DNA of 64,000 nucleotides from Mugil cephalus (GCF_022458985.1 NC_061777.1:15837668-15901667); one strand, 5' to 3'; positions 39,623 through 54,480 are shown, counted from the stretch's first letter. Notes: generated from the sequence alone by a model not told the origin. Numbers and translations: made by a program.

Positions 39623-41787
39623 TATATCTGCATAGGGTCAACATCGGAAACAACCAAGAAACCAGCTCCTCCTTTCTCAGTTGGACACACTAATTACATT
39701 CCCAAATAAAAGGTTGCGTGACATTGTACATCTTACAGTGCGCATATAGTTGAAAGCATTGTTAAATAGTTGTTTTTATCCTTGCCACTACCCGCCCTGT
39801 TCATCTTGAAACTATTTGGGTGAATGTTTAAGTCTAGGGAGGATGCAGGCTACAGCCATTGTTATGTACAGAAACTACTGCGACGTGACTGCATTCCAAC
39901 ATAACAGTTGAAACAACATAAGAAGGGTGGTTATTCAACTGTACCAACTGTATAATTTTTGAGGCTGTAGTTTGTGGTGCTGTTAACCTGGATTGAATTA
40001 AATGACAGATGTGTTTCTGTTATTTAGCTTAGCCCGCTGACTGAAGTGGGACTGTCAAAATAATAGAAACATGAGTCAATACAAGACAATATACTTTAAT
40101 AGTACTACAGCCTCCAAAGTGAAGACACAGTTGAATCAACAGCCAATTTAAATAATGTTATATTTGAATTTATTTATTTTTAGTGGTCAGATGGTGCTTA
40201 GGCTTTTCGAGAGATTTAATAAACTTTTGATGATAAATTGCTTTGAACAATCCACATAATTGAAGTTAATGTCTTCTATTGCAGCTACTTTAAACAACCC
40301 CTGGATATGATAAACAACACGTTCTTTGTGGCTTTTGTATGGAAGAATTTCTTCAGTTTTTGCATACTGACTGACTCCAAAGAATTCAATTTGCTCTTAG
40401 ACAGCCTAGAAGTTTTCCAAACCAGACCAGAATCCGTCCCCAAAAAAACCTCAGTTTAATTCGGTCTTCAGTGAAGCATGCTATTCTCTGTGTATAGATG
40501 TTGGACTTGACAAAAGTAGAAATGTCAGACAACTGAGGGGTTGTGAGAGCCCCACCGTCTTTCACAGATTCCCCAAAACTCCTGCTCGGCCATGCATTCG
40601 ATGAACTCATTGTCCTAAGAAGAGAACGGAGCGACCTGCCCAGACTTGCTCCTACCTCAGCATGCAAGCAAGTCCTAGGCAACCATCCTCCAGTCTGCAG
40701 CCAGGAGGCATGGGACACATCACACATACCCAGATGCACACGCACATGCAAGTCCAAACTGGTGGAACACTATGTCGCAGCCATAGGATTGACACTGCTA
40801 CTGTGAATTCTAAAAAATACCTCTCGTATCCTAAAAAGCAATGTTCTGCTGACACACAGCATGATACAGGGGATATAACATGATGGTGTGGTGTCCCATG
40901 ACTGCTTTTGTGAGGCTTGTTTGCTCCTCTTTTCCTCATGGCTTGCCCAGGTGTGCTAAACCTTTATCTCAAAGTGTCGTGTGCAGCTCTTTTCCTTTGC
41001 CAGTGGCCTCTGCTGTCGCACTATTGATGCAGCCACATGGGCACAATGGGGGCATAATAGGGGGTCTATGTCCTGAGGGGGCAAACTGCTGACCCCAGAC
41101 ATGAGAATAGTGTGCATCAGCTTGATTTCCACAAACAAACACGGTAGACCAACGCTTGCACACAAAGAAAAAGATGATCTTTGTCCCCCTCAAATCAATT
41201 TCACTCAGCAGCTCTGTACCTCTTACTACAGCAAGCCAGGAGGTACAACAGTCATCAGATAGCCACACTGACATCTAAGTTTTTTGTGCAGACTGACCAC
41301 AATGAATCTCTCTTTGCCCTAGAGCCTCTGCTTTTCTTCTGCCATTTCCCTCGGACAAAGCGGTGTTATAGAGCTACCAATTGAGCTTGAACAATTGCTA
41401 ACAATAGCAGCACAGACATGGTGACTTCAGCCCTCTTGCCAACTGTACCGCATTGTGGACGGTGTGGTGTGACCGTAGTTTGGCATCATTCGCATCTATG
41501 GACAGAGAGCATGTCACAACTTGACTTAGTGCACCAGTTATTAATCTGTAGTCCTGAAAAAAAAAAGTGAATCCAAACTGTTCTGTTCTGATTTTAGGAG
41601 TGTTGAACCTGTCAGATATGCTGCATATTTTGTGTTTTATATGTGCTCAAAAACAAACAAAAAAATATCTGTTGTTGTAAATGATTGTGGGAGACACACA
41701 TATTGTATGCAATATAAAGTGCATGATTCTAGTAGGGCACTAGAGAGCCGTGTATGACTCATCTGAAAGTCCCTAGTCTGATTTTGG

Positions 41788-41939
<152 letters not shown>

Positions 41940-44890
41940 GGTACAGCACGCTTTTAGGGATGTTTTATTAAACCATTTGTTTTCTGTTGATCTTAAATCT
42001 TCATGATCTCAAATGACAGGTGTTTGCAGTATACTGTGCTTTTTATATAACATTTCATGCATCTGGTCAGGCTGATGGAGCCAGCCGAAGCAGAACCATT
42101 AACCATGTGTCTCAGACTAATTCTGTTTGACCCCTGCTGTCCTACTTGTCCATGTGTCGTCCATATGCGTTGTGCTTTGTTCATGTGAATACGATTAGAG
42201 GCCTCAAAAAGGCAGGGATTTGTATCATTCTTCATGATGACTGAGGAGCCAGGTGTCGCTTTGTCATTCTGGACAAAGATCAGAGAGACAATGACAGAAC
42301 CCCTACCATTATTTAATCCCTCACTCTCTCCACTCATTCGTCCACCTCCATGAGAGGGTGCCATCCAATCCCGGGCTAGTACACATCCAGTTTTGGGCAC
42401 CTGGCCTCCTTAGCCTGCACTTCGGTCTGAACTGTGTCCCTCCAGCACGTCATTTAGCTGCTATGAATAGACACGGGCGTATGCTCAGTGCTGTCAGCTG
42501 GGCATTGGCACGTGTGGCTCATGTCAGCACGGCTGCAGCGCAATGCTCCTCGGTGGCGTCACTGCACTGACAGCACATTTGGGTCGCCATGGAAACAGGG
42601 ACGAGCACAACTACCTCTGCCCTGACATCCATTGGCTGTGTTTTCAGGACAAATTATCATCTCCTTTCCTCTCTCTATCTCTTCCTGACTTGATTTCCCC
42701 ATCTGTTTCTCCATTTCTTTCTTTCCGTATCCTGCATGTCTCGCCGTGGCCTTTGTTTACTCGACTAACATCACTCGAGGGAGCAGGAGGTTTGCCATCC
42801 TGTCAAGAGGGTCTTTCATTAATGAGTTTTGTAAGTCTTTGGAATTGCTGCTCTCTTAAATTGAGAAGTTCAGGAACTGATCATATATGCATTTATGCAA
42901 TGTCTGGGCCTTTAACTTTACTTTGGATATTGTGGGAATGTGTATACGTGTGTATAATCGTTTCCCCACCTGCGAATGGTGTGACGGGAGCTTCTCGCTC
43001 ATTTCCTCTCAATCCAGCCGCACAGGCATGTGGTGAGGCAATGATTGACCCTAAAGTAGGGGTGTGCGGGTCAATGCACTGCGTGCTAAAAGTTTCCTCA
43101 GGACAAATGAGCAGATCGCAGTGTTTGTACTTTCGCTCCATTTACCAACTTGAGTTTAATCACATATCATTTACTGTGTCCCTGTTGTCAGGCAGGACAA
43201 CAGATCGGTGGCAGGGACAGGTGCTAAGTTAATAATCAATATTAAAGACACGAGTCACTCAGCAGCTGCATTCACTTCCTGTTTGTGTTTTTTGGTATTT
43301 AATGTCCTGACATTGGTTCCTGTTTTGAGAGTTAAGTTGTTGCTGCTGCCGTCACGTTATGTTGAAACTCTAGGTTGTTTACTGCAATAAACTGATGCAG
43401 AGTGCAAATGTTCAAAATATAAATAAGAAAGAGTATCTCATAGCAAATGCGTGCGTACTGATAACATGATACCCTGGCACTCACGCATAAGTGGAGCAAT
43501 TTACGGTATATCATAGCCTGGATGGGTGAATGGATGGATAGCTCGGGTTTATGTCCGACACTAATACTAATAAGGCAGTTCAAATTCAAGCCACTGAGAC
43601 GCAGCGTATATGGGTCATCATCTGTATAAGGTTATGAGCATGTGGTTGCAAAATGTGGGCACATATTTAATGTGTGTGTATTTGTGGGTCAGACTCATGC
43701 TATTACAATACTGAGTGATAGAACAGCTGGGGAATGTGTTGTGTAAGAGGGTCAGTAGTAGCTGAACACTCAGTATATGGATTCAGTATATGAACTAGCT
43801 GCTGAATCTTTGTTGTATTACGGCATGTCTTTATGTTCACAAAGTTACTTGCTAATGCTTGCAATTTAGTTTTGAGCTAAGGAATTTTAGAAGCTGCAAC
43901 ATGAATTGAAAAAAAAATCTTATTTTAATAGAAATTCCACAGCATCCAATAGTATGCCCCAGTGAAATATCAAACCATTCTTGGAAAGTCTTGACATTTT
44001 AAGCACAAATGTCCTGTTTTATTAGGCTACGCTTGGAAGGAAGGAAAAAAGCCTTGATTAATGTGAAACCTATGCATGTGACAAAGGTGTCTGCATTTAG
44101 CAGGTGTGTGCATGAGCTTAACTGAAAAGCTGAAATACAGCAGATAGTACCATATGAATGTGTCTCTGTGTTACATAGTATACTATGCTAGTTACATACT
44201 ACCACTGAAACTGATTTGAAATAAACATAAAAAAGCAGACATTTCAGCCTCTTGGGAATGATGTGATTTAAATAACTGTTTGTCTTTGTGTCTAATGTAC
44301 AACATAACTATAGTCTAGTAGTCTGGTCTAATATACTACATAAGTGCTGCAAGTAAACAAGTTGCCATTACTGCAGAGGTGTCTGTCCTCAGTATCCTTT
44401 CCTAAGGACTATACAATTATATACATTTACCACATTTACTTTTTTATGTATCATCACTTTTCTGCCTTCAAATGGCGTAGTGTTTACCAACTTCACAAGG
44501 AGAGTCCTTCTGATCGGCCCTTCCATGTGGTATTCAAAACCTCCTAACTGGAAATTTGATGAGGTCCAAGGTCAGAGCTGTGACATGTTTGCTGATGTTT
44601 TCAGCCACATGTTTTTATTCTGACTTTACATTTCCTACATTGGGTCATCTGGTTGTTAGCTTGCTAAATGTTAGCTTCGATGGCTTCTAGGTATCAACAG
44701 TTGCCTAGCAGTGGTCCTCTCCTGACTTATGATCGGTGTTACCATTTGAATGCCAAGCATTTTGTGTTCATGACTTATGTGTTGAATGGAATGGAATGGG
44801 ATGGAAATCCATGCAGTTCTCAGCTGCTCCAACAGTGGTGGCAAAACCTAAACTTTGTAAAAAAATAAATAAATAATATTAATAATTCAA

Positions 44891-44969
44891 AATACATACA
44901 ATACAATACAATGCAATACAATACAATACAATACAATACAATACAATACAATACAATACATTTCAATAC
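44891..44969 (+). repeat. ATACA pentanucleotide repeat
   Basis: About 15 units of ATACA with two diverged units (ATGCA near 44911 and TTTCA near 44961). Confidence 0.92.
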
Positions 44970-47900
44970 ATGAAAAACATTTGTTTATTTTATAAAGGGT
45001 GGCGCTGTCTGAGAAAATTCATGTTCATTGGACCATGATGTCTACCAAAAGTGGGTCAATAATATGAAAAGAAACGGCGCAGTAGGTTATTGCTAGTAAT
45101 CCATTTATGTTGCATCACATCTAGCATGACTAGCATAAAATGAGGAAACAGCCAGGTAACAGCTCTGTTAATTGCAGCCCTTAATTCATTATGCTAGCAG
45201 CTAGCCAGTTAGTACAGTAACATCAGTATAGTACGTAATAACCTGAAACGGTTTTCTATTTTTCTCTGTTTTCTATAAACACTTAAGTTGTAACAGTTGT
45301 CAAATATGTTAAATTTAAACAACATTAAAATTGATGCCAATTAGTTCAATCATCATCAGTAGCAGGACCACTGACTGACCTGGTTGCCAGATTCGTCTAT
45401 AGGGTCTTTGCACTGTTAGTTGGGTTTTCTCCATAGTTGCCAATGACAACTAGGGTGTGTGCAATGAGATGGATATAATTTACTCAAAAAGCCTTTTTTA
45501 ATTTGACCAACAGTCTCATAAAGTTATGTTTTGTTCTCCTCAGAGGATGCATTACATTCATATTCTGAAGAGATAAACCGAAGGCCCTTGCCCTAACCGT
45601 GATGCAAACCTACCTTACACTAGACTTACATCAGATTTTCAAACTCAGATGTAGGGGTTTACATAATGGGAAAATGTTGTTTGTTCTGAAGGAGAGGCAG
45701 ATCCCCACAAAGTGATTGTGTGACAGATTTCCAATGTGAGTAATACAAGTACACACGCATTAGTACGCCTATGCGTTCACCCAGATAAAACCAAAACAAA
45801 CCTGGTGTTTGGAAATGTTTGCATGTTTTGAATTCGGGCTGTGCCATGAAGACGCCCATTAATTTCTTTCGTATTAACCCTATTAGCGGTCTCACTGACA
45901 GAGCACAATGACAAGGGTTGCCAGGATATTGCTGTTATTATTGCTCTGACTCTATTTTGAGACTCAATAACTCTCACCCACACAGCGGAGGTAATGAGAG
46001 GGGTTCTTATATGTGAGAAAAGGAGTGGTTAAAAGCAAGCAAAAAAAAAAAAGATCAGTTTTATTTGATAAATGTTTAAAATTCAACAGGTTTGAGAGCG
46101 AGATTTGTAAGCGTTACCAGTATAGCCCAGTGAAAACGCACGCGCCCATTAAAATAATGCACATATACAAGATTCAAATCTGTATCAGGACTGACTTTAT
46201 TAGGAAGACTGTCTGAGAAATGAGCCGATCATAGTTTGAGTGCACATATGGGCACATGCACACATAGACATAAACACACACTCCAGCATCAGCACACTAA
46301 CGTCAGACAAGCTAAACAATGCGTAGTGCTAGGCAACCGTACCATCCAAGTGCAGATGGCAGGGTCTGATCATGTTTATTTTACTCTAATCTAATGCATT
46401 TAAGTCCCATTGGTTATCCATGCCCTCTAAATGACGTTACTGAGGATATACAAGATGTGTGTGTGTGTTTGAGAGAAAGAGAGAGCATGTGGGGAGGTTA
46501 GGAAAGGCCTACTAATGGTGCCTGTGTAATGGACTATACCTAACTGGCCAGTGTCTACTTAACAGTGTTAACTTTCCATTATTCAAGAACTTAACAGGAC
46601 CTTATATGGTGAATGTAGAGAGGCATCAAAGTTACAGGCAAAGAAATAAATTATATTAAAGAACAAAAATGAGGCCTGGTGAGCTTCTACAGCTAAAGGG
46701 TGGTGTCAGCGGAGGCCTCTCCAGAAATGCCTTTGGGATGTTAGCAGTAAAACAGCAGATAAATCAATAAATTTGCCATCTCCAACAATGCCACGCTTCC
46801 ACGTCTGGCTCTGAGCTTTTGTACTTACAAATAGATAGTAAAGGCCTCTCCTGGCTGCCCTCTCCTTAGTGTTTCCACTTGGCTGAAACAATTGACCACA
46901 TCACTTGAGATTTAAGTAGTTTAATACATGCTTTATCTTGCCTTGCAGTTCATCGATTAGAATGGGAGTAGCATGAGTGTCTCTAATGCATGGACAGAGA
47001 TGAATGGACTGTGTCTTTTTAAAAAATAATATATCTAGGTTTCTGCACATGTACTTTAAGGAAATCCACTCCACTCGCCCACCATGTAAGATCAATTAGA
47101 CACAATTACAAGTAATGGCATGGCAGGGTTTAGGAGTGATGTCATGTATTGCACCGCTGTAATTTAGAGTCAATTATAAGGTTTGATGTGTTTGATGTGT
47201 AACCCACTGTGCCAAATGACAATGTTGGTTTCAAGTTAACTGGATGCACGGGAGAATCATTTAAACGTACCAAAGCTAATTTTAAATTGGTATTTAAAAA
47301 TTAATAACATGTCTGTTTATGGCTCTTTTTATCTCTGGAGCCTCAGCCTCTCATCATTTCACGGAAAAAAAAAAAAAAAACAACATTTGAGATACAGTGA
47401 GTCAATCATTACTGGATGTGCAGACGTTTTCCTCAAATCAGAGGACCACGTAGACAGGAAGGGTGGATTGTCCTTGACTGTCTTGCTCTAAGTTTATCCA
47501 GCCGCACTACTCAGTTTTTTGTCATTATTTGCATACTTTATCACCCAAGTCGTCGGGACACTCCAGAAACTCCACATTCCATTTACCTTTTTTTTTTTAC
47601 CACTTTGATAGGCCCAGATTTACACACCCTCTCTTTCTTCTACCTAACCTGTTTCACTTGTCTTAACACATCAGTCACGGTAAAATACTGCTTGTTTGAA
47701 GTATTGTTTATTCTATGGCTATGGCTACTATTACAGGAGGGTTGCAATAAATCCATTTGTACTATATTTCAGCATCTGTAGTTGACAACATTTGCAATTT
47801 CTTTATATAGGATGGACATCATTAGTAGTACCAGTAGATGAGGATGAAATGCCTCATAGAGTGTTGTTTAAAGTGGATTTATTCATTTGTGCGACCCTTC

Positions 47901-48484
47901 ACGGTTTCACTTTCACCATCTCGGCACGGGCACAGAAACACAACTCCAAGGGAACGTCGCTCGTAATTCCTGAGTGCGTAACAAGCAGCTGTTTACTAAC
48001 AAGCTTACGACATCAGTCTAAAAGGTGATGAGACGGCAATTATGTTTTCACAACTTGTTGAGGCTGCTTGGTGGAGGTTTAAGTAATAAGGTGCCTCACA
48101 CAGAATAAGCAAACAACAATATGAATCCCTCCAAGCGTTCGTCGCCAGCTTTTGGTGTTCGTACAGCGCAGTGCCAGCAATTCAGTGCTACAAAGATATT
48201 TCAGTCTGTGCTCAAAATAAACTGAAATTCAAAACCCAGGCCTACGCCAGTATGTAACATAAACTATGTAGTTATTAGTGTTACAGATAAAATCAACCTT
48301 ATTTGATATAGCCTTAGTTCCAGGCACAGTATTTAGCAGGTTTATCAGACAATAAATGTTTAACCAATTCTTCTAGGTACGCTTTGAGGTTCAAGGTTCA
48401 TTTATCGTCACGCAGAACAAGATGGCACATGAAGAGAATTAATTTTGCGTTCAAGGTGCTTGGCAGGTGGGTCATCGTGAGCAT

Positions 48485-48655
48485 CTTTTCAGTGGATTTA
48501 GACTGACCTGGGAGCTCCTATCCCCTCATCTAATCCCACACTTACTGGGTAATGTTGAGATCAAGGCTCCATGGGGGCCATACCATCTGGTGCTTGACTC
48601 CTTGTTCTTCTACTCAATGAAGACAGTTCTTTGTGAATAATGGGGGATGTTATCG
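48485..48655 (-). mobile_element. Fragment of a Tc1-like element, same family as the 14.7-kb copy
   Basis: The stretch containing GTTGAGATCAAGGCTCC, GGGGGCCATACCATCTGG and ACTCCTTGTTCTTCTACTC corresponds to the minus-strand transposase C-terminal region of fish Tc1-like elements (the segment encoding WPPQSPDLN-type residues). It shares the ACTCCTTGTTCTTCT-type stretch with the 14.7-kb copy and covers the part that copy has lost. No intact frame or terminal repeat was seen. Confidence 0.6.
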
Positions 48656-50147
48656 ATAGGCTGAACAAATTCGATCAGGGTTTTTCACGACTACACTGTG
48701 TGATAGAACAAATCCAAACATAAAAACTTGGTATAGTCATAACACACAAAAAGAAACTGATAAATGATATTTATCGAACATTGGTTATGGTTTGTGTCTG
48801 CCTTTGTCTGTCATTACGCCATATTTTCGGCACATCTGTCAGTCATCAGTAGCAGTTCTTCTGGTCTGTCAGTTTGCAGTGCACCCCTCCTTCCACTTTC
48901 AATGTGTTTAAAATGGAAGATCTATTTATACAGCATGCCTGCGGTAGCTGGTTTTCTGATTGCTTCCCTCATCAGAGAGCTGGTCTGTCTGTGGCAGAAA
49001 GCTAGAGGGGCTTTAGGTCCCTCATCCTCCCCCGGTGAGGCTCTATCCCAGGAGGCTTAGTGACACAGGCCAAGGCAGCTGCACCGAGCCCGAATGGGCA
49101 AGGGATAAATTTGCCGTTTCTCCACCAGAATAATGAAGGAACACGCGAACAAACAGATTCAAAAATATTCAGGCCGTGGTGCTCACAGAAGTATGTACCA
49201 CACCTGCTTACTCATACGGCCGTGACTGGCCTTGATGGATAAACCTGTGTTGTGGCAGTTTGACAGTTTGGGCAGTGCACTGACCAAACCCGTCTTAGTT
49301 ATTTATTAAAAAGAACGTGACACTCAGCACATACAGTGAGTGTTTTCTCTGTCATTACTGAGGTGACACATTGAGCCCTTTCACTGAAGGTCATGCTGAG
49401 CTATTATTCTTTGTCTTGTCACTCTCATTAATAAAAGATTTCAACCTGGGGAATATGAGCAGGAAAGTTAACCAAATACCAATAGTACTTACACACATGT
49501 ATATATTCCACATAGATTCACATCCCCGTCTGAGAGCAGTTCATGTTGAGGTCTCATCTACCCCAACACTGTGTGCTCAGCTGTGTGCGACACTGAGCAC
49601 ACAGCGCAAACTATTGACAAGTAGTGTGGCAGTACACAGCATGAGTGGCCCTGGGGCTGTGTATGGGACGAGAGTGACACAGAACTATCGACTGGGTTGA
49701 CAAGGAAATAACTGCTATTGTTTGTCTCCGTGTTTTTCAGAAAGATGTCTTATCTAACCTTGGCCCCTTGTTTAAAAGGCACTCTTCTCCACTTCTCTGG
49801 ACCTTGTGCACTCTCTCAATTCACTGTTTGTAATCATGTAACGCTTTTGACCAACCTTTCCTTCCCCGATGCACTGTTCCACTGAGTTATGTAATCTCAG
49901 TGTCTATGTCATTTGAGTTCTCATATTGATAGTTCAGTCCTTCACTGTCCCTCCCCAGCCAGTGCAGTTACCCACCCCACACCAGGGCGCTGGGAAGTAT
50001 GACACATTACATACTGAAAATGATTGATCCCATTAAAGACTGTGTGTTTGAGTCACTCCAGCACATGTTTACACTTTCCAATCGACGCGGCCAAATCGTT
50101 AACGTGGCTGTCAGTAGCTACCTAACAAATTTAACTTACATAACCTG

Positions 50148-50149
<2 letters not shown>

Positions 50150-50188
<39 letters not shown>
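50150..50188 (+). repeat. GT microsatellite
   Basis: About 19 GT units in the gene-free interval downstream of wdr54. Confidence 0.95.
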
Positions 50189-50191
<3 letters not shown>

Positions 50192-50718
50192 TCAAAACAG
50201 TGTTGTCAGCTGATGTTATGTGACCAGTGTTGACTGCAAACCAGAAGAGATGAGAACTAAGGGATTTAATACACGCTTAGCCAGGGAATGACAAACAGCA
50301 CGCACAATTCCTCACTGACCTGATTCCTCTTATCTTGTCACGATAAGGTGGGATTATGATACCTGGTCCAACGTGAACTAAAAATAAACATGTGACCTGT
50401 GACACACAAGATCATTACAATATCAATACAGCAGAGTTGGCAAGATTTATTTTCAGCAAAAGCCTAGAAAACAATATCTCCTTGACCTTTGTGGGGTTTC
50501 ATCTTGCATTGGTGTTCACAGTGGATAAGTGTGACATGTGGGTTAAAAAGGTAAGTAGTTTGAGTTTTTTCCTCATCACTAATGGTCATTCTGTTTCTTC
50601 ATGTTATTTTCAAGACAAGGAATACCTTTATAGTTATACTACATTATATTAAAAAAATAAAAAATAAAAAATATGGAAATCTGTTAAATATGAATGTGGA
50701 CATGTATAATGAAACATG

Positions 50719-50965
50719 AACCAATCAGGTATAACATTATGACCATCTTCATAATATTGTGCCTCCAAAATGGTTGTGACTCATAAGAGAATGGACATGG
50801 GCCTTCTGAGGGGCCTCTGTGGATGAGGCTTGTTCCAGTGCATCTCACAGATACTTGATTAATTTGGGATCTAGGATATTTTGAAGCCAGATCAAAACCT
50901 TATGCTACTTTTTGTGTTTTTTTTTTGTTGTTGTTCCTAAACCGTTCTAAATTGTTCATTGGCTG
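50719..50965 (-). mobile_element. Tc1/mariner-type fragment, same family as the 39.2-kb element but inverted
   Basis: It begins with CCAATCAGGTATAACATTATG (50721-50741, an end-repeat form related to the 39.2-kb element). It continues with recognisable but diverged family sequence (CATCTCACAGATACTTGATTAATTTGGGATCT at about 50838-50872, then GAAGCCAGATCAAAACCTT), corresponding to the transposase 3' end read in reverse. The other end is missing. Confidence 0.7.
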
Positions 50966-51121
50966 ACATAACTAGCGGCCTGGGATCTACACACAGTCAC
51001 AATATGAACTCTGGTGGTTCTCCGCTGTCATTGCTCTGCTAAGAATATTTAGCCCACAGCCCCATCTACTGTTGCATTTGGTGAATTAAAATCCCAAGAC
51101 AACAGCTTTCTTTACAAAATG

Positions 51122-51127
51122 TTTATT
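51122..51127 (-). terminator. Polyadenylation signal of wdr54
   Basis: AATAAA on the minus strand (TTTATT on plus), about 250 nt past the wdr54 stop codon. It is the nearest canonical signal, and its spacing is typical for a short 3' UTR. Confidence 0.65.
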
Positions 51128-51375
51128 GGTGTACGTGTTTGAAACAAGAAATATAAAGTGAAAATTACCTTACTTTTTTTTTTTTTAAAGTTACATCCAC
51201 ATTAATTTGTACTTAATATAATATGTACAGAAACTTTACACGCTTTACATATGTTAATCTCGCTCTAGCCTTTGTAGATAGACAGAAACACTGTGAAATG
51301 TTTACATTCAATATATCAAATATACTCAGATCAGTATAACAAATACAAATATACACGCTAACCCTCAGTGAAACT

Positions 51376-54119
51376 CTACGACTGTACGTAGCGGATGATC
51401 TCACTCAGATCGTAGCCTGTCACTGCAAAAGCGTAACCATCGCCATCGCAGAACTTGGCGCCACATATCTGAGTGTCTGTCACACACTCATTATGCAAGT
51501 GGGCAACCTAAACAGGGAGGAAAAACAAACAGTCAGGGTCTGATTGAGAGTAAAAGATAAATTAACTTGTTAAACTGCGCCACAAACTACGTCTTAATTC
51601 TGTTCTCTGTGTTCTGTTACCTCCACACTGTTAGTCTCTGGAGTCATAGTCAGGTGCCACACCCTGACTAGAGAGTCTTCACCGGCAGACAGAAGCTAAA
51701 GCACACAAAGAGATCCTCAAACATCAAAAAGTATGAATGAAATATGCCAAATAGAGATGCAAGTGATAAAACATGCCTTTCTTGTACTGGTTTATGGAAC
51801 TCACCATTCCTGAAAAAGGAGCGATGTCTAGTGAGTATATCCAGCGAGCATGAGCATTGACCTCAGCATGCAGGATTCCTGTCACTGCCTCATAGAGTCG
51901 GATTTGGCCCGTGCCATAGCCGGCCACCACGGTTCCTTTCCACAGCTTTACAGAGGAGCAGGTCATACTGTGAGTAGAGAGGAACAAAGAGGAATAATTA
52001 TAGATTAGATTAGATTAAGGAAGGATGGGAGATGAATAAATTACAGTAGATGAGTACAACAAAGCATTAAGGAGAAGAGACATACAGGGAGGTGAGTGCA
52101 ACACGAGTTAGTGATGACAAAGCTTCAGTATTAGTTAGCTTCACTTTAGTTCAGTTAAATATTATACACACAAAAAAAACTACATTGCAGTCTAACTACA
52201 CAACCTACTCAAAACCGTGGATCTTGTTGAGGAGCTGAAATTCCTCCCCAGACTTCCACACACACAGGTTTCCCCCATCATCTGCAGTGACCAGATTAGC
52301 TATGCACTCCTGAAGGGACGGAGACAGACACAGAGTGAAATGGATTATATAATTCATACAATTGTTGCAGTTCCTACAAGTACAGCATAAAGTATTCCTG
52401 TAGTCTGGAAGGATTTGAGCATTCCTTTGTCAACAAAGGTTTGGACACAAAGACGGCAGGCAATGCACAAACTGAACAAAAGCACACACACGTCACACCT
52501 GGCTGCCAGAACACTCCGAGGCCATATCAGTGACAGACTCCTTGTGCTCCTCCAGGACCTCAGACAGGGTAATGTTGCTTCCTTTGCTGGGAACGTCAAA
52601 TACTAGAATTGCACCTGATGAAACACCTAAAGAAGGAAAAATGGACAAGTAGAGATGAAGAGTTTTATGCTTTGGGATATTGGATATAGTATATTTACTC
52701 AGTACTTACCCACACATATGTAATTCTCCCAAACTGCCGATATCCCTCGAGCAAACACTGCCTGTTCTGGGACAGAAACAAGTTCTGTGAGCGCAATAGA
52801 TTTCATATAAAAAAAGTATAGACCAATAGTCATCCCTCTCATTTAAATTCAGAATATGCAATTCATGATCATGTGTTTTCATGTGCAGGCTGACAAAGAT
52901 GTCAGTATTTATGAGTATGATGGGTCCACTGCCATTTTAATCACATTGACTTAATGATGGAAATGTAGGTGCCCTGTTTATTTGATTGTACTAATGAGTA
53001 CCTCCAACTGGAGTTATTAATTATGCTTGTGTTATGAGGATATATTATCAACCGCACATTTCCCAGGACTCTTATCTGATTCCACTGCCATACAATAACT
53101 ACATCACATTGTATGGCAGATTATTATTCTACATCATACAGTAGATTTAATCATTTCAATGATTTCAAACTAACAAATGAGACAGGCCCATCTCTGGGTG
53201 GGTGCCTACATATGAAACAAATCCACAGTTTATGTACATGTTTACCTGCAGGTGTTTCTGGAGTATCCAGAGCATGCCAGTACACCATGATGGAGCCATC
53301 GGATTCGTACATCTAAAACAATGAATTTACATGAAAGTAAAAAGGCGGTGAAAACACCTATACAGGATTAATAGTTTTTTTTATGCAATGGTACAGATTC
53401 AGTGCAGACCCCTGCACATTCTTTTTTTTCTCGCACATTCATAATATTCACCTGAGTTGCTATACAGTACTTGCTCCAAATGTGAGTACAACTAGCAGCA
53501 GAGAAAGGCAAGACTCACCTGGATGCCTTTCTGGGAAGTCACCACCAGAAGATCACGGGAGGGGAGACCACAGAATGCAGCCTGTTACGAGGAAATGAAT
53601 GGTTATTTTTCTGATCCAGGCAAATGTATGTACAGAAGACCAGAGCAAAAGCCAAAATATGTTGTTTCTGAAGTATTCTCCTGATCACTGGATTGGTAAT
53701 GTAACAGTGGCTACAACTGTGCAATTACTCATATTAAAAGTGTTTGACAACATTAATCTCTATATAAGAGTGCAGGATCAGCAGCATCAGTGGAGTCAAC
53801 CTAGGCATGCAGAGGAGACATGCAATGATTATGAGCAGGGATGCCCTAACAAAAGCATCACTTTGGAAGATGTTTACACATAATCAAACACCACCTGCAT
53901 GATGAGCGATGTGCTTGTGGCGACATTCGGCTCCTTGGACTGCAGCTGACGGTGTGAGTAGTTCACCCCGTCCCAGGACGCGCTGACCATGTTGACCACG
54001 TTGGCATGGACCACCGTGAAGTAGGTGAGGCGCCTCGGGGCGATCCGCAGCACGCTGAGGTTGTTATACAGCGCCGATGCGCTGTTTTTTATCTGGATGC
54101 TCGTTTCCTTGTGATACAT
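51376..54119 (-). CDS. wdr54: WD repeat-containing protein 54, complete coding region
   Basis: Beta-propeller protein of the WDR54 family. In mammals it has been linked to EGF-receptor signalling and is enriched in ciliated tissue and testis; its molecular role is poorly defined. Nine coding exons (5' to 3'): 54119-53895, 53581-53519, 53312-53246, 52766-52710, 52626-52499, 52309-52209, 51967-51805, 51695-51621, 51507-51376. All are GT-AG and in frame, giving 336 residues (human 334). Signature pieces in order: NNLSVL and LTYF near the N-terminus, KGIQMYES, MVYWHALD, GAILVFDVPSKG, TADDGGNLCVW, GYGTGQIRLYEA, NAHARWI, LLSAGEDSLVRVW, and CVTDTQICGAKFCD then AVTGYDL at the C-terminus. The start is supported by alignment to the human N-terminus; the exon begins at an acceptor near 54172. 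Confidence 0.95.
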
Positions 54120-54480
54120 CCTGCAGCCTTCTGTTGACGGTGTGCTGAACGGGTGTGTGATCTGATGTCAGTCTAAAAGGAGAAATAACACGTAGCCGCA
54201 ATTAGATTAGCAATTTATTCAAAGCCACTGCCTGCCCACGAGCCGATCGGTTTTTCTCAGCAAAGGACAACGCTAGATACTTTAAATTAGCAACAAGCTA
54301 GGTGTGTTAGCGAGAAGCCCGACTAGAAATTTCACTGGAAAGCGTTACTTGGTGTGACATATTTCACATACCTTTCTTTGGGTTACATAAAAACTACCTC
54401 CGTATCCATTGCTGCTGTTGCGATCGATTATTATATAGGACGTTAACGTGAACTAAGCACTTTTTCTGGCTACTATTAGC
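54120..54480 (-). other. 5' UTR of wdr54 with an untranslated first exon
   Basis: On the minus strand a CTCCTTTTAG acceptor ends just before 54172, so the first coding exon carries about 53 nt of UTR. Minus-strand donors upstream at about 54398 (GGAG then gtagtt) and 54372 (AAAG then gtatgt) mark an untranslated first exon lying about 54373-54480. Confidence 0.55.

Noticed and set aside
42543..43232. 229-codon plus-strand frame
   Set aside because: Longest frame in the gene-free interval, but low-complexity, with no recognisable domain, no splice-consistent partners and no promoter evidence.
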